A DNA stretch of 32,539 nt from Bacillota bacterium. GTDB taxonomy: Bacteria; Bacillota; Dethiobacteria; DTU022. Shown in pieces: positions 8,204 to 19,523 of the stretch. The translations under genes and the position numbers were made by a program. Each line of letters begins with the position of its first letter. Position 1 is the first letter of the stretch. The stretch lies in the NCBI GenBank assembly GCA_016874655.1, contig VGTO01000015.1, positions 1 to 32,539 on the forward strand, given 5' to 3'. The notes beneath the pieces were generated by a model. The model had not been told where the DNA came from. It saw nothing but the letters and a program-made list of their open reading frames with translations, and did not search any database.

Positions 8204-11200
8204 TTGTTGGATGTAAATAACTTTGATGCTCTAAAAATAGGGCTGGCATCATCGGAGCAGATCAGGGCCTGGTCGCGGGGCGAAGTAAAAAAGCCAGAGA
8301 CGATTAACTACCGGACCCTAAAACCGGAACGAGAAGGCCTGTTCTGCGAGAAGATATTTGGACCGCAGAAAGACTGGGAATGCCACTGTGGTAAATACAA
8401 AAGGGTCCGTTACCGGGGGATTGTCTGCGATCGTTGCGGGGTTGAGGTCACCCGGGCCAAGGTCCGCCGTGAGAGGATGGGCCATATTGAATTGGCCGCT
8501 CCGGTTTCGCATATCTGGTATTTTAAAGGTATCCCCAGCCGCTTGGGGCTGCTGCTTGACATGTCGCCTCGAGCCCTGGAGAAGATCCTCTATTTTGCCG
8601 CCTACGTGGTTATCGACCCCGGCGATACATATTTAAGCAAGAAGCAACTGTTAACAGAAGTGGAGTACCGGGAGTATTTTGATAAATACCAGGCACTTTT
8701 CAAGGGTGGCAAAGGCTTTAAAGCCGAAATGGGTGCAGAAGCGGTAAAAAAGCTGCTGGCCAGCCTTAATTTGGATGAGATTGCCGAGGAACTGCGTGAA
8801 GAACTGCTCAGCTCCAGTGGCCAGAAAAAGATCCGGGCAACCCGTCGCCTGGAGGTGGTCGAAGCCTTTCGTCAGTCGGGCAATAATCCCTCCTGGATGG
8901 TTCTCGATGCTATTCCGGTTATTCCTCCTGATTTGCGCCCCATGGTGCAATTGGACGGTGGGCGCTTTGCCACTTCCGACTTAAACGATCTATACCGCCG
9001 GGTGATCAACCGCAACAATCGTTTGAAGCGGTTGCTTGATCTCGGCGCTCCTGATATCATTGTCCGCAACGAAAAGCGGATGCTGCAGGAAGCCGTTGAC
9101 GCTCTGATTGACAATGGCCGTCGTGGCCGTCCTGTAACCGGGCCCGGTAACCGACCCCTTAAATCGCTGAGTGACATGCTGAAAGGCAAGCAGGGACGGT
9201 TCCGTCAGAACCTGCTTGGCAAAAGAGTAGACTACTCGGGCCGTTCGGTAATTGTGGTTGGTCCTGAACTAAAACTGTATCAATGCGGGCTGCCGAAAGA
9301 GATGGCCTTAGAGCTCTTTAAACCTTTTGTTATGAAACGCCTGGTCCAGGAAGGGATGGCTCATAATATCAAAAGCGCCAAGCGCATGGTCGAAAAGGTC
9401 CGCCCTGAGGTCTGGGATGTTCTGGAAGAAGTGATCAAAGATCACCCCGTGCTGCTTAATCGCGCACCGACTCTGCACCGTCTTGGTATTCAGGCCTTTG
9501 AACCGGTGCTGGTTGAGGGACGGGCGATTCAGATTCACCCTCTGGTTTGCGCCGCTTACAATGCCGACTTCGATGGTGACCAGATGGCTGTCCACGTACC
9601 ATTGTCTGCCGAAGCCCAAGCCGAGGCACGATTGTTGATGTTGTCGGCTCATAATATTCTTAACCCTAAAGATGGGCGTCCGGTAACTACTCCGACTCAG
9701 GACATGGTCCTTGGCTGTTACTACCTGACCCTGGAAAAAGACGGTGTCCCGGGAGAGGGTAAGGTTTTCCCCGATCCGGAAGAGGCAATAACTGCTTTCG
9801 AACTTGGTTACCTTGATCTGCACGCACGGATTCTGATCCGAGCTTCAGGTTTTAAAGGCCGCGATTTTGTGCGCCGCAAGAAATATCTGCTGACATCTGT
9901 TGGCAAGGTAATTTTCAATGAAGTATTTCCAAAAGATTTTCCATACATGAATAACGCTGATTTTACAAACTCGCTACCGGAGGAGAGCTTCATTCCGCTA
10001 AAGAATGCCGACCCGCAAAAGCTACTTGAGTCACGATCGCGCTATAAAGCGATCAAAAAGGATTTTCTGGCGGAGCTAATCGCCCGCTGTTACAGGATGT
10101 ATGGCAGTACCAAGACAGCTGAAATCTTAGACGAAGTTAAAACACTTGGTTTCCACTACGCAACCAGAGCCGGAGTGACCGTTGCGGTTGACGACATTGT
10201 CATTCCGCCTAAGAAAAAAGAAATCCTCTATGCCGCCGAGGAAAAAGTAGAAAACACAGAACAGCAGTATGCTCACGGTTTGATCACGGAGAAAGAGCGT
10301 TATGACCGGGTAATCGAAATTTGGGGTAAAGCCAAGGAAGAAGTCTCGAAAGCGATGATGGACGGACTCGACGAGTTGAACCCCATATACATGATGGCCC
10401 ACTCCGGCGCCCGTGGTAACGAATCGCAGATAACCCAGCTGGCTGGGATGCGTGGTTTGATGGCTGACCCGACCGGCCGGATCATGGATATTCCGATCAA
10501 GGCTAACTTCCGCGAAGGGCTAACCGTAATTGAGTTTTTTATTTCCACCCACGGTGCCCGTAAAGGGTTGGCCGATACGGCACTCAAGACTGCAAACTCC
10601 GGTTACCTGACCCGCCGACTGGTTGATGTTGTGCAGGATGTCATCATCCGCGAGGATGACTGCGGTACAGGCCAGTCAATTGGCTTAAGCGAATTTCTCG
10701 ACAAGGATGAAAATTTAGAAGATGCTGTGTTGCGTCTGATTGGGCGCTTCACAATGGAGCCGGTATATCATCCTGAAAGCGGCGAAGTGCTGATTGAAGC
10801 TGATACGCTGATCACCGAGGAGCTATCCGCCCAGGTGGCGGAACTAAAAATAACAGAAGTGCGCTTTCGTTCAGCGCTGACCTGCAAAACCCGTCACGGA
10901 GTTTGTGTCAAGTGTTATGGACGGGACCTGGCCAGCGGCAAACTGGTCAATGTCGGCGAAGCGGTGGGGATCATTGCTGCCCAGTCGATTGGAGAGCCTG
11001 GCACACAGCTAACGATGAGAACATTCCACACCGGCGGAGTAGCCGGAGATGATATCACCCAGGGACTGCCCCGGGTCGAAGAACTTTTCGAAGCCCGTAA
11101 ACCGAAAGGACAATCGCTAATCGCCGAAATAGCCGGCGAGGCTGAAGTGCTTGAAACACGCTATAAAAGAGAAATTCGGATTACCTCCGAGCATGGCGAA

Positions 11201-11908
11201 AACCGGGTATACCCTATTCCTTACGGGGCGCGGATTAAGATTGCAAACAGCGAAAAAGTTAACGCTGGTGATGAAATGACCGAAGGTTCAATAAACCCTC
11301 ACGAATTACTGAAAGTTAAAGGGGTGCGCGGTGTCCAGCTCTACCTTTTAAAAGAAGTTCAGTGGGTTTACAAGATGCAAGGTGTTGATATCAATGATAA
11401 ACATATCGAAATCATTGTTCGCCAGATGCTGAAGAAAGTCAAAGTAGAGGATCCGGGTGACACCGATCTGCTGCCCGGTGGTATGCTCGACAGCTATCTA
11501 TTTGAAGAAATTAATACCCAAACAGTTGAAGCAGGGGGCCGTCCGGCTCTAGCGCGCGCTTTGCTACTCGGCATTACCAAAACCTCTCTGGCCACGGAAT
11601 CGTTCCTTTCTGCGGCTTCTTTCCAGGAGACGACCCGTGTGTTGACCGAAGCATCGATAAAAGGCCGCAAAGATCATCTGCTTGGCCTGAAAGAGAATGT
11701 AATTATCGGCAAGTTGATTCCAGCCGGAACCGGTATGACCCGCTACCGCAATATTGCAGTTTATCCTGCAGGCCAGGTGCCACAGGAGGAAACGGCAGCA
11801 ACGCCGGAAGTGGACTTCGGTCTTGACATGGAAGAGACGGTAATTGCCGCCACAGCCGATCAAAGACCGGAACGGATCGAAGAAGATCCCGAGATATTTA
11901 AAGATTAA
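8204..11908 (+). CDS. rpoC: RNA polymerase subunit beta'
   Basis: The beta' subunit, 1234 residues, holding the catalytic magnesium in [12 protein letters not shown] (D455, D457, D459). The N-terminal zinc ribbon has C60, C62, C75 and C78; the second zinc site has C820, C894, C901 and C904. Bridge-helix and trigger-loop regions are conserved ([18 protein letters not shown]). Three TTG codons stand in a row at 8201, 8204 and 8207; AAAGGAG at 8189-8195 gives 8-base spacing to 8204, and starting there yields MLDVNNF, as in Bacillus subtilis, so I choose 8204. Forms the core enzyme with rpoB just upstream and rpoA at 30105. Confidence 0.98.
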   Translation: MLDVNNFDALKIGLASSEQIRAWSRGEVKKPETINYRTLKPEREGLFCEKIFGPQKDWECHCGKYKRVRYRGIVCDRCGVEVTRAKVRRERMGHIELAAPVSHIWYFKGIPSRLGLLLDMSPRALEKILYFAAYVVIDPGDTYLSKKQLLTEVEYREYFDKYQALFKGGKGFKAEMGAEAVKKLLASLNLDEIAEELREELLSSSGQKKIRATRRLEVVEAFRQSGNNPSWMVLDAIPVIPPDLRPMVQLDGGRFATSDLNDLYRRVINRNNRLKRLLDLGAPDIIVRNEKRMLQEAVDALIDNGRRGRPVTGPGNRPLKSLSDMLKGKQGRFRQNLLGKRVDYSGRSVIVVGPELKLYQCGLPKEMALELFKPFVMKRLVQEGMAHNIKSAKRMVEKVRPEVWDVLEEVIKDHPVLLNRAPTLHRLGIQAFEPVLVEGRAIQIHPLVCAAYNADFDGDQMAVHVPLSAEAQAEARLLMLSAHNILNPKDGRPVTTPTQDMVLGCYYLTLEKDGVPGEGKVFPDPEEAITAFELGYLDLHARILIRASGFKGRDFVRRKKYLLTSVGKVIFNEVFPKDFPYMNNADFTNSLPEESFIPLKNADPQKLLESRSRYKAIKKDFLAELIARCYRMYGSTKTAEILDEVKTLGFHYATRAGVTVAVDDIVIPPKKKEILYAAEEKVENTEQQYAHGLITEKERYDRVIEIWGKAKEEVSKAMMDGLDELNPIYMMAHSGARGNESQITQLAGMRGLMADPTGRIMDIPIKANFREGLTVIEFFISTHGARKGLADTALKTANSGYLTRRLVDVVQDVIIREDDCGTGQSIGLSEFLDKDENLEDAVLRLIGRFTMEPVYHPESGEVLIEADTLITEELSAQVAELKITEVRFRSALTCKTRHGVCVKCYGRDLASGKLVNVGEAVGIIAAQSIGEPGTQLTMRTFHTGGVAGDDITQGLPRVEELFEARKPKGQSLIAEIAGEAEVLETRYKREIRITSEHGENRVYPIPYGARIKIANSEKVNAGDEMTEGSINPHELLKVKGVRGVQLYLLKEVQWVYKMQGVDINDKHIEIIVRQMLKKVKVEDPGDTDLLPGGMLDSYLFEEINTQTVEAGGRPALARALLLGITKTSLATESFLSAASFQETTRVLTEASIKGRKDHLLGLKENVIIGKLIPAGTGMTRYRNIAVYPAGQVPQEETAATPEVDFGLDMEETVIAATADQRPERIEEDPEIFKD

Positions 11909-11922
11909 TGCGGATCTTTTAA

Positions 11923-11951
11923 TTGACAAGGTTTCCAGACGGTGATAGAAT
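11923..11951 (+). promoter_or_regulatory. Strong promoter for the str operon
   Basis: TTGACA (11923-11928), exactly 17 bases, TAGAAT (11946-11951), with TG one base before the -10 (extended -10). It sits 15 bases after the rpoC stop and would start RNA near 11958, about 58 bases before the L7Ae-like gene. This is the closest to sigma-A consensus in the window. It should drive rpsL, rpsG, fusA and tuf at a level above rpoBC. Confidence 0.85.
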
Positions 11952-12015
11952 CTTAAGGTGCGCCTCGAGGGCGTGCTCGGTTGTGCCTGTGTAAAAGGAA
12001 AGGTGACTGACCCAG

Positions 12016-12264
12016 TTGGAAGAGCTGATTAAGAGTGCCCGGCGAAAAACTGTCGGGGCCAAGCAAACCCTGAAAGCCCTTGAAAAGGGAGAAGCTCTTC
12101 ACGTTTTTATTGCAACAGACGCTGAAGAAAAAGTAACTCGTCCGGTGCTCGCAATTTGCGAAAATAGCGGTATTAAACCTCACTATGTCGAGACGATGCA
12201 CCAACTCGGTAAATTGTGCGGGATAAAAGTCAAAGCAGCAGTTGCTGCCATTACAGAAGAATAA
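12016..12264 (+). CDS. rplGB: L7Ae-family RNA-binding protein (YbxF/RplGB-like)
   Basis: An 82-residue protein of the L7Ae/L30e/S12e family, which binds kink-turn RNA. Seen: [28 protein letters not shown], typical of the family's first half, and [15 protein letters not shown] near the end. The B. subtilis homologue YbxF is also 82 residues and also lies between rpoC and rpsL; its ribosomal role is not fully defined. Start TTG 12016 has GGTGA 9 bases before it. First gene after the promoter at 11923, 13 bases before rpsL. Confidence 0.9.
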   Translation: MEELIKSARRKTVGAKQTLKALEKGEALHVFIATDAEEKVTRPVLAICENSGIKPHYVETMHQLGKLCGIKVKAAVAAITEE

Positions 12265-12277
12265 AGGAGGTGGACTG

Positions 12278-12655
12278 ATGCCGACAATTAACCAATTAGT
12301 GCGTAAAGGACGCCAACAGATTACCAAGAAATCATCTGCACCAGCGCTTGATTGTTCCCCGCAGAAAAGGGGTGTATGCACAAGGGTTTCTACTACTACT
12401 CCAAAGAAGCCGAACTCTGCTCTTCGTAAAATTGCCAGAGTCCGCCTGACCAATGGAATTGAAGTGACTGCTTACATCCCCGGAATCGGGCATAACCTGC
12501 AGGAGCACTCAGTGGTTCTGGTCAGGGGTGGCAGGGTTAAAGACCTTCCCGGTGTTCGCTATCACTTGGTGCGCGGTGCTCTTGATTCTGCCGGTGTTGA
12601 AAACCGGTTGCAGGGACGTTCGAAATACGGCACGAAGCGGCCAAAGAAGCAGTAA
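12278..12655 (+). CDS. rpsL: 30S ribosomal protein S12
   Basis: A 125-residue S12 at the decoding centre. [11 protein letters not shown] and [12 protein letters not shown] loops are present with K43 and K88 (E. coli mature numbering K42, K87), the residues whose change gives streptomycin resistance, so wild-type sensitivity is predicted; D89 is the family's methylthiolation site. ATG 12278 follows AAAGGAGGTG; an in-frame start at 12242 overlaps the previous gene and adds an unconserved leader. rpsG follows after 25 bases. Confidence 0.98.
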   Translation: MPTINQLVRKGRQQITKKSSAPALDCSPQKRGVCTRVSTTTPKKPNSALRKIARVRLTNGIEVTAYIPGIGHNLQEHSVVLVRGGRVKDLPGVRYHLVRGALDSAGVENRLQGRSKYGTKRPKKQ

Positions 12656-12674
12656 ATAAGTAAGGAGTGGATAA

Positions 12675-13151
<477 letters not shown>

Positions 13152-13271
13152 ATCTTTTATAGTTTTTAGAAATAATCAGGTGTAGATTAGACGGTAAGTT
13201 GGCTTTTAATCGGTTATTCCGGTTCGTCGGCATACTGGGCTCTGATCTCCGCCCTTGAAAGGAGGGAAGAA

Positions 13272-15350
13272 ATGAGCAAGGAATTGCAGTTGGATCAAAT
13301 CAGAAATTTAGGGATTGCCGCCCACATTGACGCAGGCAAGACGACCACCACGGAAAGGATTCTCTTCTATACCGGTCGCCTTCATAAACTGGGAGAAGTT
13401 CATGACGGCAATGCTACAATGGACTGGATGGTTCAGGAGCAGGAGCGCGGTATAACCATTACCAGCGCAGCAACATCCTGTCGGTGGCGCGATAGTTTAA
13501 TTAACATTATCGATACGCCCGGACACGTGGACTTTACGGTTGAGGTAGAGCGCTCACTCCGGGTGTTGGACGGAATGGTTGCCATTTTCTGCGCAAAAGG
13601 CGGCGTTGAGCCCCAGTCAGAAACAGTTTGGCGCCAGGCCGATCGTTATCATGTGCCCCGCCTGGCTTACATTAATAAAATGGATATGGTTGGAGCCGAT
13701 TTCTTCAACGTTTTACGCCAGTTACAGGAAAGACTCCATGCTCAGGCTCTTCCCTTGCAATTACCAATCGGGAGAGAAAGCGAATTTTCAGGAGTAGTGG
13801 ATCTGATCACTGAACGGGCAATCATGTACGAAGATGATCTCGGAACACAGAGCATAGAAGCTGACATTCCAGAAGCAATGAAAGAACAGGTTGCTGATTA
13901 CCGGGAAAAAATTCTCGAAACAGTTGCTGAATATGATGATGCTTTGATGGAAAAATACTTCAACGGTGAAGCAATCAGTCCCGAGGAATGCTACCGGGCT
14001 CTGCGCAAGGCAACTATTTATCACAATCTGGTCCCGGTGCTTTGTGGTTCCTCATACAAGAATAAAGGGGTTCAACCACTGCTTGATGCAGTGGAGAACT
14101 ACCTGCCTTCCCCAATCGATGTGGGAGCAGTAAAAGGATATAACCCAAAAACCGGGAATGATGACTTCCGTTTGCCGGCGATCGATGCCCCCTTTGCCGC
14201 CCTGGTCTTTAAGATTATGGTTGATCCCTTTGTCGGTAAGCTGGCTTTTGTCCGTGTCTACTCAGGCACGCTGGAAAAGGGATCGGTTGTTCTTAATGCC
14301 GCCCGCCAGAAAAAGCAGCGCGTCAGCAGGCTGATCAGAATGCATGCCAATTTTAGGGAAGAAATCGACAGAGCTCAGACCGGTGACATCCTGGCCATAA
14401 TCGGCCCGAAAGAGATCAGCACCGGTGATACGCTGTGTGCCCTGGATAAGCCGATAATCTTAGAGAATATTCAGTTTCCAGAACCGGTTATATCGGTGGC
14501 TATTGAACCAAAAACGAAAGCTGACCAGGATAAAATGTCTGTTTCGATGCAGCAGTTAGCCGAAGAAGATCCGACATTCCAGGTCCATACTGATCAGGAT
14601 ACCGGGCAGACCATTATATCCGGGATGGGTGAGCTTCATCTGGAGATTATTGTTGACCGCCTGCTGCGCGAATTTAAAGTCCAGGCCAATGTCGGCAAGC
14701 CGCAGGTAGCGTACAAGGAAACTGTCCTGGGCGAAACCAAAGCTGAAGGACGTTTTATTCGCCAGTCCGGTGGGCGCGGCCAGTTTGGTCATGTTGTGAT
14801 TGAGCTCTCGCCACTGGAATCCGGCGGTGGTTTTGCCTTTGAAAACAAGATTGTCGGGGGTGTTATTCCAAAAGAATATATACCTTCCATAGAAGCCGGC
14901 TTGAAAGAGGCGGCTTTAAACGGCATCCTCGGTGGATACCCGGTCATCGACATTAAAGCTGTTTTGGTCGACGGCTCGTTTCACGAAGTCGATTCTTCCG
15001 AACTGGCATTCAAAATTGCCGCTTCCAAGGCGCTAAAGGCAGCTTTATCGAAAGCGAAACCAGTGCTCCTGGAACCGGTGATGAAAGTTGAGGTATCTGC
15101 CCCGGAAGAATATCTCGGCGACATTATCGGTGATTTTACCGGTCGCCGGGGTCGCATTCTCGGCACGGAAATGAAAGGCGGACAGCAGGTGGTCAGAGGT
15201 GTTGTCCCGCTGAATGAAATTTTTGGTTATGCCACCGAGTTGCGCTCCCACACCCAGGGACGAGGGGTCTATAATATGGAATTTTACCGTTATGAAGAAG
15301 TACCGCAGAGCATTGCTCAGAAAATAATCACACAGAGTGTTACTCATTAA
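13272..15350 (+). CDS. fusA: Elongation factor G
   Basis: A 692-residue EF-G, the GTPase that drives translocation and, with RRF, ribosome recycling. G1 is AHIDAGKTT (17-25), G3 DTPGHVD (81-87) and G4 NKMD (135-138). Domain II begins near residue 290, domain III holds GMGELHLEI, and domain IV has [15 protein letters not shown]. The segment [17 protein letters not shown] is that of canonical EF-G. ATG 13272 follows AAAGGAGGG. The 120-base leader (13152-13271) is A/T-rich at first with no clear promoter or strong hairpin. tuf follows after 18 bases. Confidence 0.98.
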   Translation: MSKELQLDQIRNLGIAAHIDAGKTTTTERILFYTGRLHKLGEVHDGNATMDWMVQEQERGITITSAATSCRWRDSLINIIDTPGHVDFTVEVERSLRVLDGMVAIFCAKGGVEPQSETVWRQADRYHVPRLAYINKMDMVGADFFNVLRQLQERLHAQALPLQLPIGRESEFSGVVDLITERAIMYEDDLGTQSIEADIPEAMKEQVADYREKILETVAEYDDALMEKYFNGEAISPEECYRALRKATIYHNLVPVLCGSSYKNKGVQPLLDAVENYLPSPIDVGAVKGYNPKTGNDDFRLPAIDAPFAALVFKIMVDPFVGKLAFVRVYSGTLEKGSVVLNAARQKKQRVSRLIRMHANFREEIDRAQTGDILAIIGPKEISTGDTLCALDKPIILENIQFPEPVISVAIEPKTKADQDKMSVSMQQLAEEDPTFQVHTDQDTGQTIISGMGELHLEIIVDRLLREFKVQANVGKPQVAYKETVLGETKAEGRFIRQSGGRGQFGHVVIELSPLESGGGFAFENKIVGGVIPKEYIPSIEAGLKEAALNGILGGYPVIDIKAVLVDGSFHEVDSSELAFKIAASKALKAALSKAKPVLLEPVMKVEVSAPEEYLGDIIGDFTGRRGRILGTEMKGGQQVVRGVVPLNEIFGYATELRSHTQGRGVYNMEFYRYEEVPQSIAQKIITQSVTH

Positions 15351-15368
15351 TATTGGAGGTGTATTAAA

Positions 15369-16571
15369 TTGGCTAAGCAGAAGTTTGAGAGGACGAAGCC
15401 GCACGTAAACGTAGGGACGATTGGTCACGTGGACCACGGCAAAACAACCCTGACTGCAGCGATGACAGCATGTTTATCGAGTGTGGGATTAGCGAAAGCG
15501 ACCTCGTTTGACGAGATTGACAAGGCGCCGGAAGAAAAAGAAAGAGGGATCACCATTGCGACAGCGCACGTGGAATACGAGAGTGAAAACCGCCACTACG
15601 CGCACGTAGACTGCCCCGGTCACGCTGACTATGTGAAGAACATGATTACCGGAGCGGCACAGATGGACGGAGCGATCCTGGTTGTATCGGCTGCAGACGG
15701 GCCGATGCCGCAAACCAGAGAACACATTCTCCTATCGCGTCAGGTAGGGGTGCCCTACATTATTGTCTTTTTAAACAAAGCAGACATGGTAGACGACCCG
15801 GAGCTCTTAGAGCTGGTTGAACTGGAAGTAAGAGACCTGTTAAGCGAATACGAATTTCCCGGAGACGACACCCCGGTGATCGTCGGCTCAGCCTTAAAAG
15901 CCGGTGAATGTGCCTGTGGTGGCAAAGACTGTGAATCCTGTAAAGCGATCTGGGAACTCGTGGAAGCCTTAGACACCTATATCCCGATGCCAAAGCGGGA
16001 AAAAGACAAGCCCTTCTCGATGCCGATCGAAGACGTCTTTTCGATTACCGGCCGTGGCACTGTTGTGACCGGCAGGGTAGAAAGAGGCCAGATTAAAGTT
16101 GGAGACGAAGTAGAGATTGTTGGTTTTGAAGAAAAACCGCGCAAGACGGTAGCTACCGGCGTGGAAATGTTCCGCAAGCTGATGGATTACGCCGAAGCGG
16201 GTGACAACATTGGAGTTCTGTTACGCGGGATTGACCGTGAATCGGTTGAACGCGGCCAGGTATTGGCCAAGCCCGGTACGATCAAGCCGCACACCCAGTT
16301 TAAAGCGGAAGTCTATGTGCTGAAGAAAGAAGAAGGCGGTCGTCACACTCCGTTTTTCCAGGGCTATCGTCCGCAGTTCTACTTCCGGACCACTGATGTT
16401 ACCGGCAATATTACCCTGCCCGACGGCATGGAGATGGTGATGCCCGGCGATAACGTGAACATGGATATCTCGCTGATTACCCCGATTGCCGTCGAAGAAG
16501 GCGTGCGCTTCGCGATTCGCGAAGGCGGCCGCACTGTCGGCGCCGGCGTGGTCACCGCTGTCAGCGAGTAA
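15369..16571 (+). CDS. tuf: Elongation factor Tu, second (complete) copy
   Basis: A 400-residue EF-Tu, which carries aminoacyl-tRNA as a GTP complex. G1 is GHVDHGKT (19-26), G3 DCPGH (81-85) with catalytic H85, G4 NKAD (136-139), G5 SALK. After G5 an insertion carries four cysteines (C181, C183, C188, C191; CXC-X4-CXXC), which could bind a metal. Start TTG 15369 follows TGGAGGTG. Codon use differs by eye from fusA: among the first nine Ala codons six are GCG and none GCC. Its last 229 bases are nearly identical to the gene end at 1-229. A terminator-like hairpin follows at 16618. Confidence 0.98.
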   Translation: MAKQKFERTKPHVNVGTIGHVDHGKTTLTAAMTACLSSVGLAKATSFDEIDKAPEEKERGITIATAHVEYESENRHYAHVDCPGHADYVKNMITGAAQMDGAILVVSAADGPMPQTREHILLSRQVGVPYIIVFLNKADMVDDPELLELVELEVRDLLSEYEFPGDDTPVIVGSALKAGECACGGKDCESCKAIWELVEALDTYIPMPKREKDKPFSMPIEDVFSITGRGTVVTGRVERGQIKVGDEVEIVGFEEKPRKTVATGVEMFRKLMDYAEAGDNIGVLLRGIDRESVERGQVLAKPGTIKPHTQFKAEVYVLKKEEGGRHTPFFQGYRPQFYFRTTDVTGNITLPDGMEMVMPGDNVNMDISLITPIAVEEGVRFAIREGGRTVGAGVVTAVSE

Positions 16572-16572
16572 T
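16343..16572 (+). repeat. Direct repeat of tuf 3' end (matches 1-230)
   Basis: This 230-base segment equals positions 1-230 with one mismatch (C16448 versus T106). The copies are in the same orientation, 16,342 bases apart, and the full repeat presumably covers most of both tuf genes. Such identity is usually kept by gene conversion. The repeat is also a place where short-read assembly could join wrongly. Confidence 0.97.
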
Positions 16573-16617
16573 CGAAGGGTAATCATTGCGATTTACCAGC
16601 GATGAAGTAGAAGGTTG

Positions 16618-16645
16618 CCGGGCTTCAAAAGCCCGGGGAATTTTT
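16618..16645 (+). terminator. Terminator after tuf
   Basis: An 8-bp stem CCGGGCTT (16618-16625) with AAGCCCGG (16629-16636), loop of three, then GGAATTTTTA. The stem is G+C-rich and a T5 run starts four bases after it, so intrinsic termination, probably partial, is plausible. No clear promoter was found between it and rpsJ, so the S10 genes may depend on readthrough. Confidence 0.65.
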
Positions 16646-16688
16646 ACAGAGCAGCTCTGATTGAATCAGGCGATGAGGAGGAATATGA

Positions 16689-16997
16689 ATGGCCAGTCAA
16701 AAAATAAGAATCAGGTTAAGAGCTTTTGATCATCATCTTTTAGACCAGTCTGCCGGTAAGATAGTGGATACGGCGCGCCGCACGGGAGCTGATGTTTCCG
16801 GACCGGTACCTTTGCCGACAGAAAGAAACTTATATACAGTTATCAGGGCGCCGCATAAATATAAAGACTCCCGGGAGCAATTCGAAATGCGCACTCATAA
16901 GCGATTGATCGACATCTTGGAGCCAACTCCGAAAACGATCGACGCTTTGATGAGGCTTGATTTGCCTGCCGGTGTAGACATTGAGATTAAGCTCTAG
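16689..16997 (+). CDS. rpsJ: 30S ribosomal protein S10
   Basis: A 102-residue S10, part of the 30S head and, with NusB, of antitermination complexes. Family signature: [21 protein letters not shown] at the start, [10 protein letters not shown], and the loop [18 protein letters not shown] 16689 has GAGGAGGAA upstream; the ATG at 16685 is out of frame. First gene of the S10 block, 117 bases after tuf and behind a hairpin, 24 bases before rplC. Confidence 0.98.
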   Translation: MASQKIRIRLRAFDHHLLDQSAGKIVDTARRTGADVSGPVPLPTERNLYTVIRAPHKYKDSREQFEMRTHKRLIDILEPTPKTIDALMRLDLPAGVDIEIKL

Positions 16998-17021
16998 TTG
17001 ATAGGCGGGAGGTGCAAGACA

Positions 17022-17651
17022 ATGACAAAAGCAATACTGGCAAAAAAAATTGGAATGACCCAGGTTTACGATGAGCAGGGACGAGTTACACCGGTAACCG
17101 TTCTGGAAGCCGGTCCTTGCCATGTAGTCCAAATTAAGAATGACAAGATAGACGGATACAATAGTGTCCAGATCGGTTTCCTCGCTAAAAAAGAACAACG
17201 GTCTAATCGCCCCCTGAAAGGGCACTTTCAAAAGGCCAGCCTGAAACCGATGCGCTACCTGCGCGAGTTTAGAGTTGACGATTCTTCCGGCTACAAGCCG
17301 GGACAGGAAATTAAAGCCGACTGTTTCTCTGCCGGTGATTACGTTGATGTCAGCTCAATCGCCCGGGGAAAAGGGTTTGCCGGTTCAATCAAAAAAATGG
17401 GATTCAGCTGTGGCCCCAAAACTCACGGTTCTCATTATCACCGTGGTCCTGGTTCACTGGGCGCTGTTGCCCCGGCTCGGGTCTTTAAGGGTCGCAGGCT
17501 GCCCGGTCGCATGGGCGGCTGGAGACGTACTGTTCAGAGCCTGCGCGTAGTGGAAACCGATGCCGCTAAGAATTTGCTCCTGGTCAGGGGCTCTGTTCCC
17601 GGGCCCAGAGGCGGTTTGGTTGAAATTAAAGAGTCGGTAAAAGGCCGGTAA
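17022..17651 (+). CDS. rplC: 50S ribosomal protein L3
   Basis: A 209-residue L3, an early-assembly protein whose extension reaches the peptidyl transferase centre. It begins TKAILAKKIGMTQVYDEQG and has the conserved GSHYHRGPGSLGA and KGRRLPGRMGG segments of that extension. ATG 17022 follows GGGAGGTG; an upstream in-frame start at 16998 touches the rpsJ stop and lacks support. rplD follows after 33 bases. Confidence 0.98.
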   Translation: MTKAILAKKIGMTQVYDEQGRVTPVTVLEAGPCHVVQIKNDKIDGYNSVQIGFLAKKEQRSNRPLKGHFQKASLKPMRYLREFRVDDSSGYKPGQEIKADCFSAGDYVDVSSIARGKGFAGSIKKMGFSCGPKTHGSHYHRGPGSLGAVAPARVFKGRRLPGRMGGWRRTVQSLRVVETDAAKNLLLVRGSVPGPRGGLVEIKESVKGR

Positions 17652-17684
17652 ACAGAAAGCCTAAAGAAAGGAGAAACCCTGAAG

Positions 17685-18311
17685 ATGCCAAAACTATCGC
17701 TTTATAATACAGAAGGCGAACCGGTAGATCAGATCGATGTGCAGGAATCTTTATTTGCGGCACCGATCAAGCAGGGCGCAATGCACCAGGCAGCCGTAAC
17801 CCAGGCAGCAAGACGTCGCCTTGGCACTGCATCAACCAGAGATCGTGGTGAAATAAGGGGTGGAGCCAGTAAGCCCTGGCCGCAAAAAGGAACTGGACGT
17901 TCGCGCCACGGCAGTACTAATTCACCGATTTGGACCGGCGGGGGTGTGGCCTTTGGCCCGCGACCACGGGATTATGACCCGAAAATGCCGAAAAAAATGC
18001 GCCGTGCAGCTCTGAAGTCGGCTTTAAGCGACAAAGTTAGTGAAGGTAAACTGCTGGTGGTTGAAATGTTTGTTTTCGAGAAACCGCAGACCAAAACTAT
18101 GGCCGGACTGCTAAAAAAACTGAATGTCAATGACAGCGCTCTGCTCGTCATCGATCAGCCCGATCTGAATATAATCAAGTCGGCACGCAACCTGCCTCGT
18201 GTTAAAACTATCCTGGCCAGGCAGCTGAACGTGCTCGACATCCTGACCTACAATCACTTGGTACTGAGCAAAGAGGCGCTCAAGCAGGTTGAGGAGGTGT
18301 TTGGCGGATGA
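17685..18311 (+). CDS. rplD: 50S ribosomal protein L4
   Basis: A 208-residue L4 that lines the peptide exit tunnel. The tunnel loop is seen as [24 protein letters not shown] (in two parts: [14 protein letters not shown] and [10 protein letters not shown]), where macrolide-resistance changes occur in other species. In enterobacteria L4 also represses the S10 operon by attenuation; whether that holds here is unknown. ATG 17685 follows AAAGGAG. Its stop overlaps the rplW start by four bases (ATGA), so translation is coupled. Confidence 0.98.
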   Translation: MPKLSLYNTEGEPVDQIDVQESLFAAPIKQGAMHQAAVTQAARRRLGTASTRDRGEIRGGASKPWPQKGTGRSRHGSTNSPIWTGGGVAFGPRPRDYDPKMPKKMRRAALKSALSDKVSEGKLLVVEMFVFEKPQTKTMAGLLKKLNVNDSALLVIDQPDLNIIKSARNLPRVKTILARQLNVLDILTYNHLVLSKEALKQVEEVFGG

Positions 18312-18601
18312 AAGATGCAAGAGATATTATCATTCGTCCTCTGATCAGTGAAAAATCTTCCGACCTGATGGAAGATCTGAAATATACCTTTATAGTATCA
18401 AAAAGTGCGAATAAGATTGAAATCAAGCGGGCCCTGGAAGAGATCTTTGATGTTAAAGTGAGGGCGGTCAACACTGCCAACTTCAAAGGTAAAAGAAAGC
18501 GTCTGGGCCGCTACCCGATGGGCAAACAGCCCAGTTGGAAAAAAGCGGTTATTACTTTGGCCGATGGCAGCAAACCGATTGAGCTGTTTGAAAGCCGCTA
18601 A
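18308..18601 (+). CDS. rplW: 50S ribosomal protein L23
   Basis: A 97-residue L23, which sits at the tunnel exit and is the docking site for trigger factor and SRP. It has the [17 protein letters not shown] start, [20 protein letters not shown], and the conserved [20 protein letters not shown] basic loop. The start ATG overlaps rplD by four bases, with a GGAGGTG ribosome site inside the end of rplD. rplB follows 19 bases later. Confidence 0.98.
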   Translation: MKDARDIIIRPLISEKSSDLMEDLKYTFIVSKSANKIEIKRALEEIFDVKVRAVNTANFKGKRKRLGRYPMGKQPSWKKAVITLADGSKPIELFESR

Positions 18602-18620
18602 GAGAAGGAGGGAGTACTAG

Positions 18621-19451
18621 ATGGCAGTTAAAAGATTTAAACCTACTTCGCCGGGGCGGCGTTTTGCCACAGTATCCACTTTTGAAGAGATAACCAAGAC
18701 GGAACCGGAAAAATCGCTTCTGGCCCCCTTGAGCAAAAAAGCCGGTCGTAACAGTTATGGTAGAATTACCGTCCGTCACCAGGGTGGAGGACACAAGCGT
18801 GCTTACCGGATTATCGATTTTAAGCGGGACAAAGATGATATTCCGGCCAAGGTAGCCGGTATTGAATACGACCCGAACCGGACGGCAAACATTGCCCTGT
18901 TGCACTATACGGACGGTGAAAAACGTTACATCCTGGCACCGTTGGGTTTGCGTGTCGGTCAGACAGTTATCTCCGGACTTAAAGTTGAAGTACGACCGGG
19001 TAATGCCATGCCACTGCGTTCAGTACCGACGGGCACCTTTGTGCACAATATTGAAATGAAGATCGGTCATGGCGGGCAGTTGGCCCGTTCAGCAGGCACT
19101 GCCGCCCAGCTCGCAGCCAAGGAAGGTAATACAGCGTTTATCCGTCTCCCTTCCGGCGAGTTGCGCCTTATACCAGTTGACTGTCGGGCTACAGTAGGCC
19201 AGATTGGCAATATCGAGCACGAAAACCTGACTATCGGTAAGGCCGGACGCAGCCGCTGGCTGGGCCGTCGGCCCACAGTACGTGGTTCAGTAATGAACCC
19301 CTGCGATCACCCCCATGGTGGCGGTGAAGGCAGGGCGCCGATCGGTCTCAAAAGACCGGTTACCCCCTGGGGCAAACCGACTCTCGGGTACAAAACCCGG
19401 AAGAAGAATAAAGCATCGGATAAGCTGATTGTCCGCCGTCGCAAGAAGTAG
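18621..19451 (+). CDS. rplB: 50S ribosomal protein L2
   Basis: A 276-residue L2, one of the most conserved r-proteins, needed for subunit joining and near the peptidyl transferase centre. The central OB and SH3-like domains contain [18 protein letters not shown] and GDTV-type loops; the C-terminal extension carries the hallmark [18 protein letters not shown] with its histidine. ATG 18621 follows GAAGGAGGG. The gap to rpsS is 72 bases and contains short inverted repeats. Confidence 0.98.
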   Translation: MAVKRFKPTSPGRRFATVSTFEEITKTEPEKSLLAPLSKKAGRNSYGRITVRHQGGGHKRAYRIIDFKRDKDDIPAKVAGIEYDPNRTANIALLHYTDGEKRYILAPLGLRVGQTVISGLKVEVRPGNAMPLRSVPTGTFVHNIEMKIGHGGQLARSAGTAAQLAAKEGNTAFIRLPSGELRLIPVDCRATVGQIGNIEHENLTIGKAGRSRWLGRRPTVRGSVMNPCDHPHGGGEGRAPIGLKRPVTPWGKPTLGYKTRKKNKASDKLIVRRRKK

Positions 19452-19502
19452 TCGGAATAGGGAAAGGTTTTGCCTTTTGAGGCAGCCATTCCTGACTCCG
19501 AC
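19451..19502 (+). other. Inverted repeats in the rplB-rpsS spacer
   Basis: The spacer can pair GTCGGA (19451-19456) with TCCGAC (19497-19502), or alternatively GGAAT (19454-19458) with ATTCC (19488-19492), and AAAGG with CCTTT around 19463-19477. The arms compete with each other. No T run follows, so it is not a terminator. It may be an RNA structure or chance. Confidence 0.3.
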
Positions 19503-19523
19503 TGAAAGGGAGGTAGTAATAAA

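Noticed and set aside
13152-13271. Promoter or regulatory structure before fusA
   Set aside because: No -35/-10 pair near consensus and no stable hairpin found by eye in the 120 bases.
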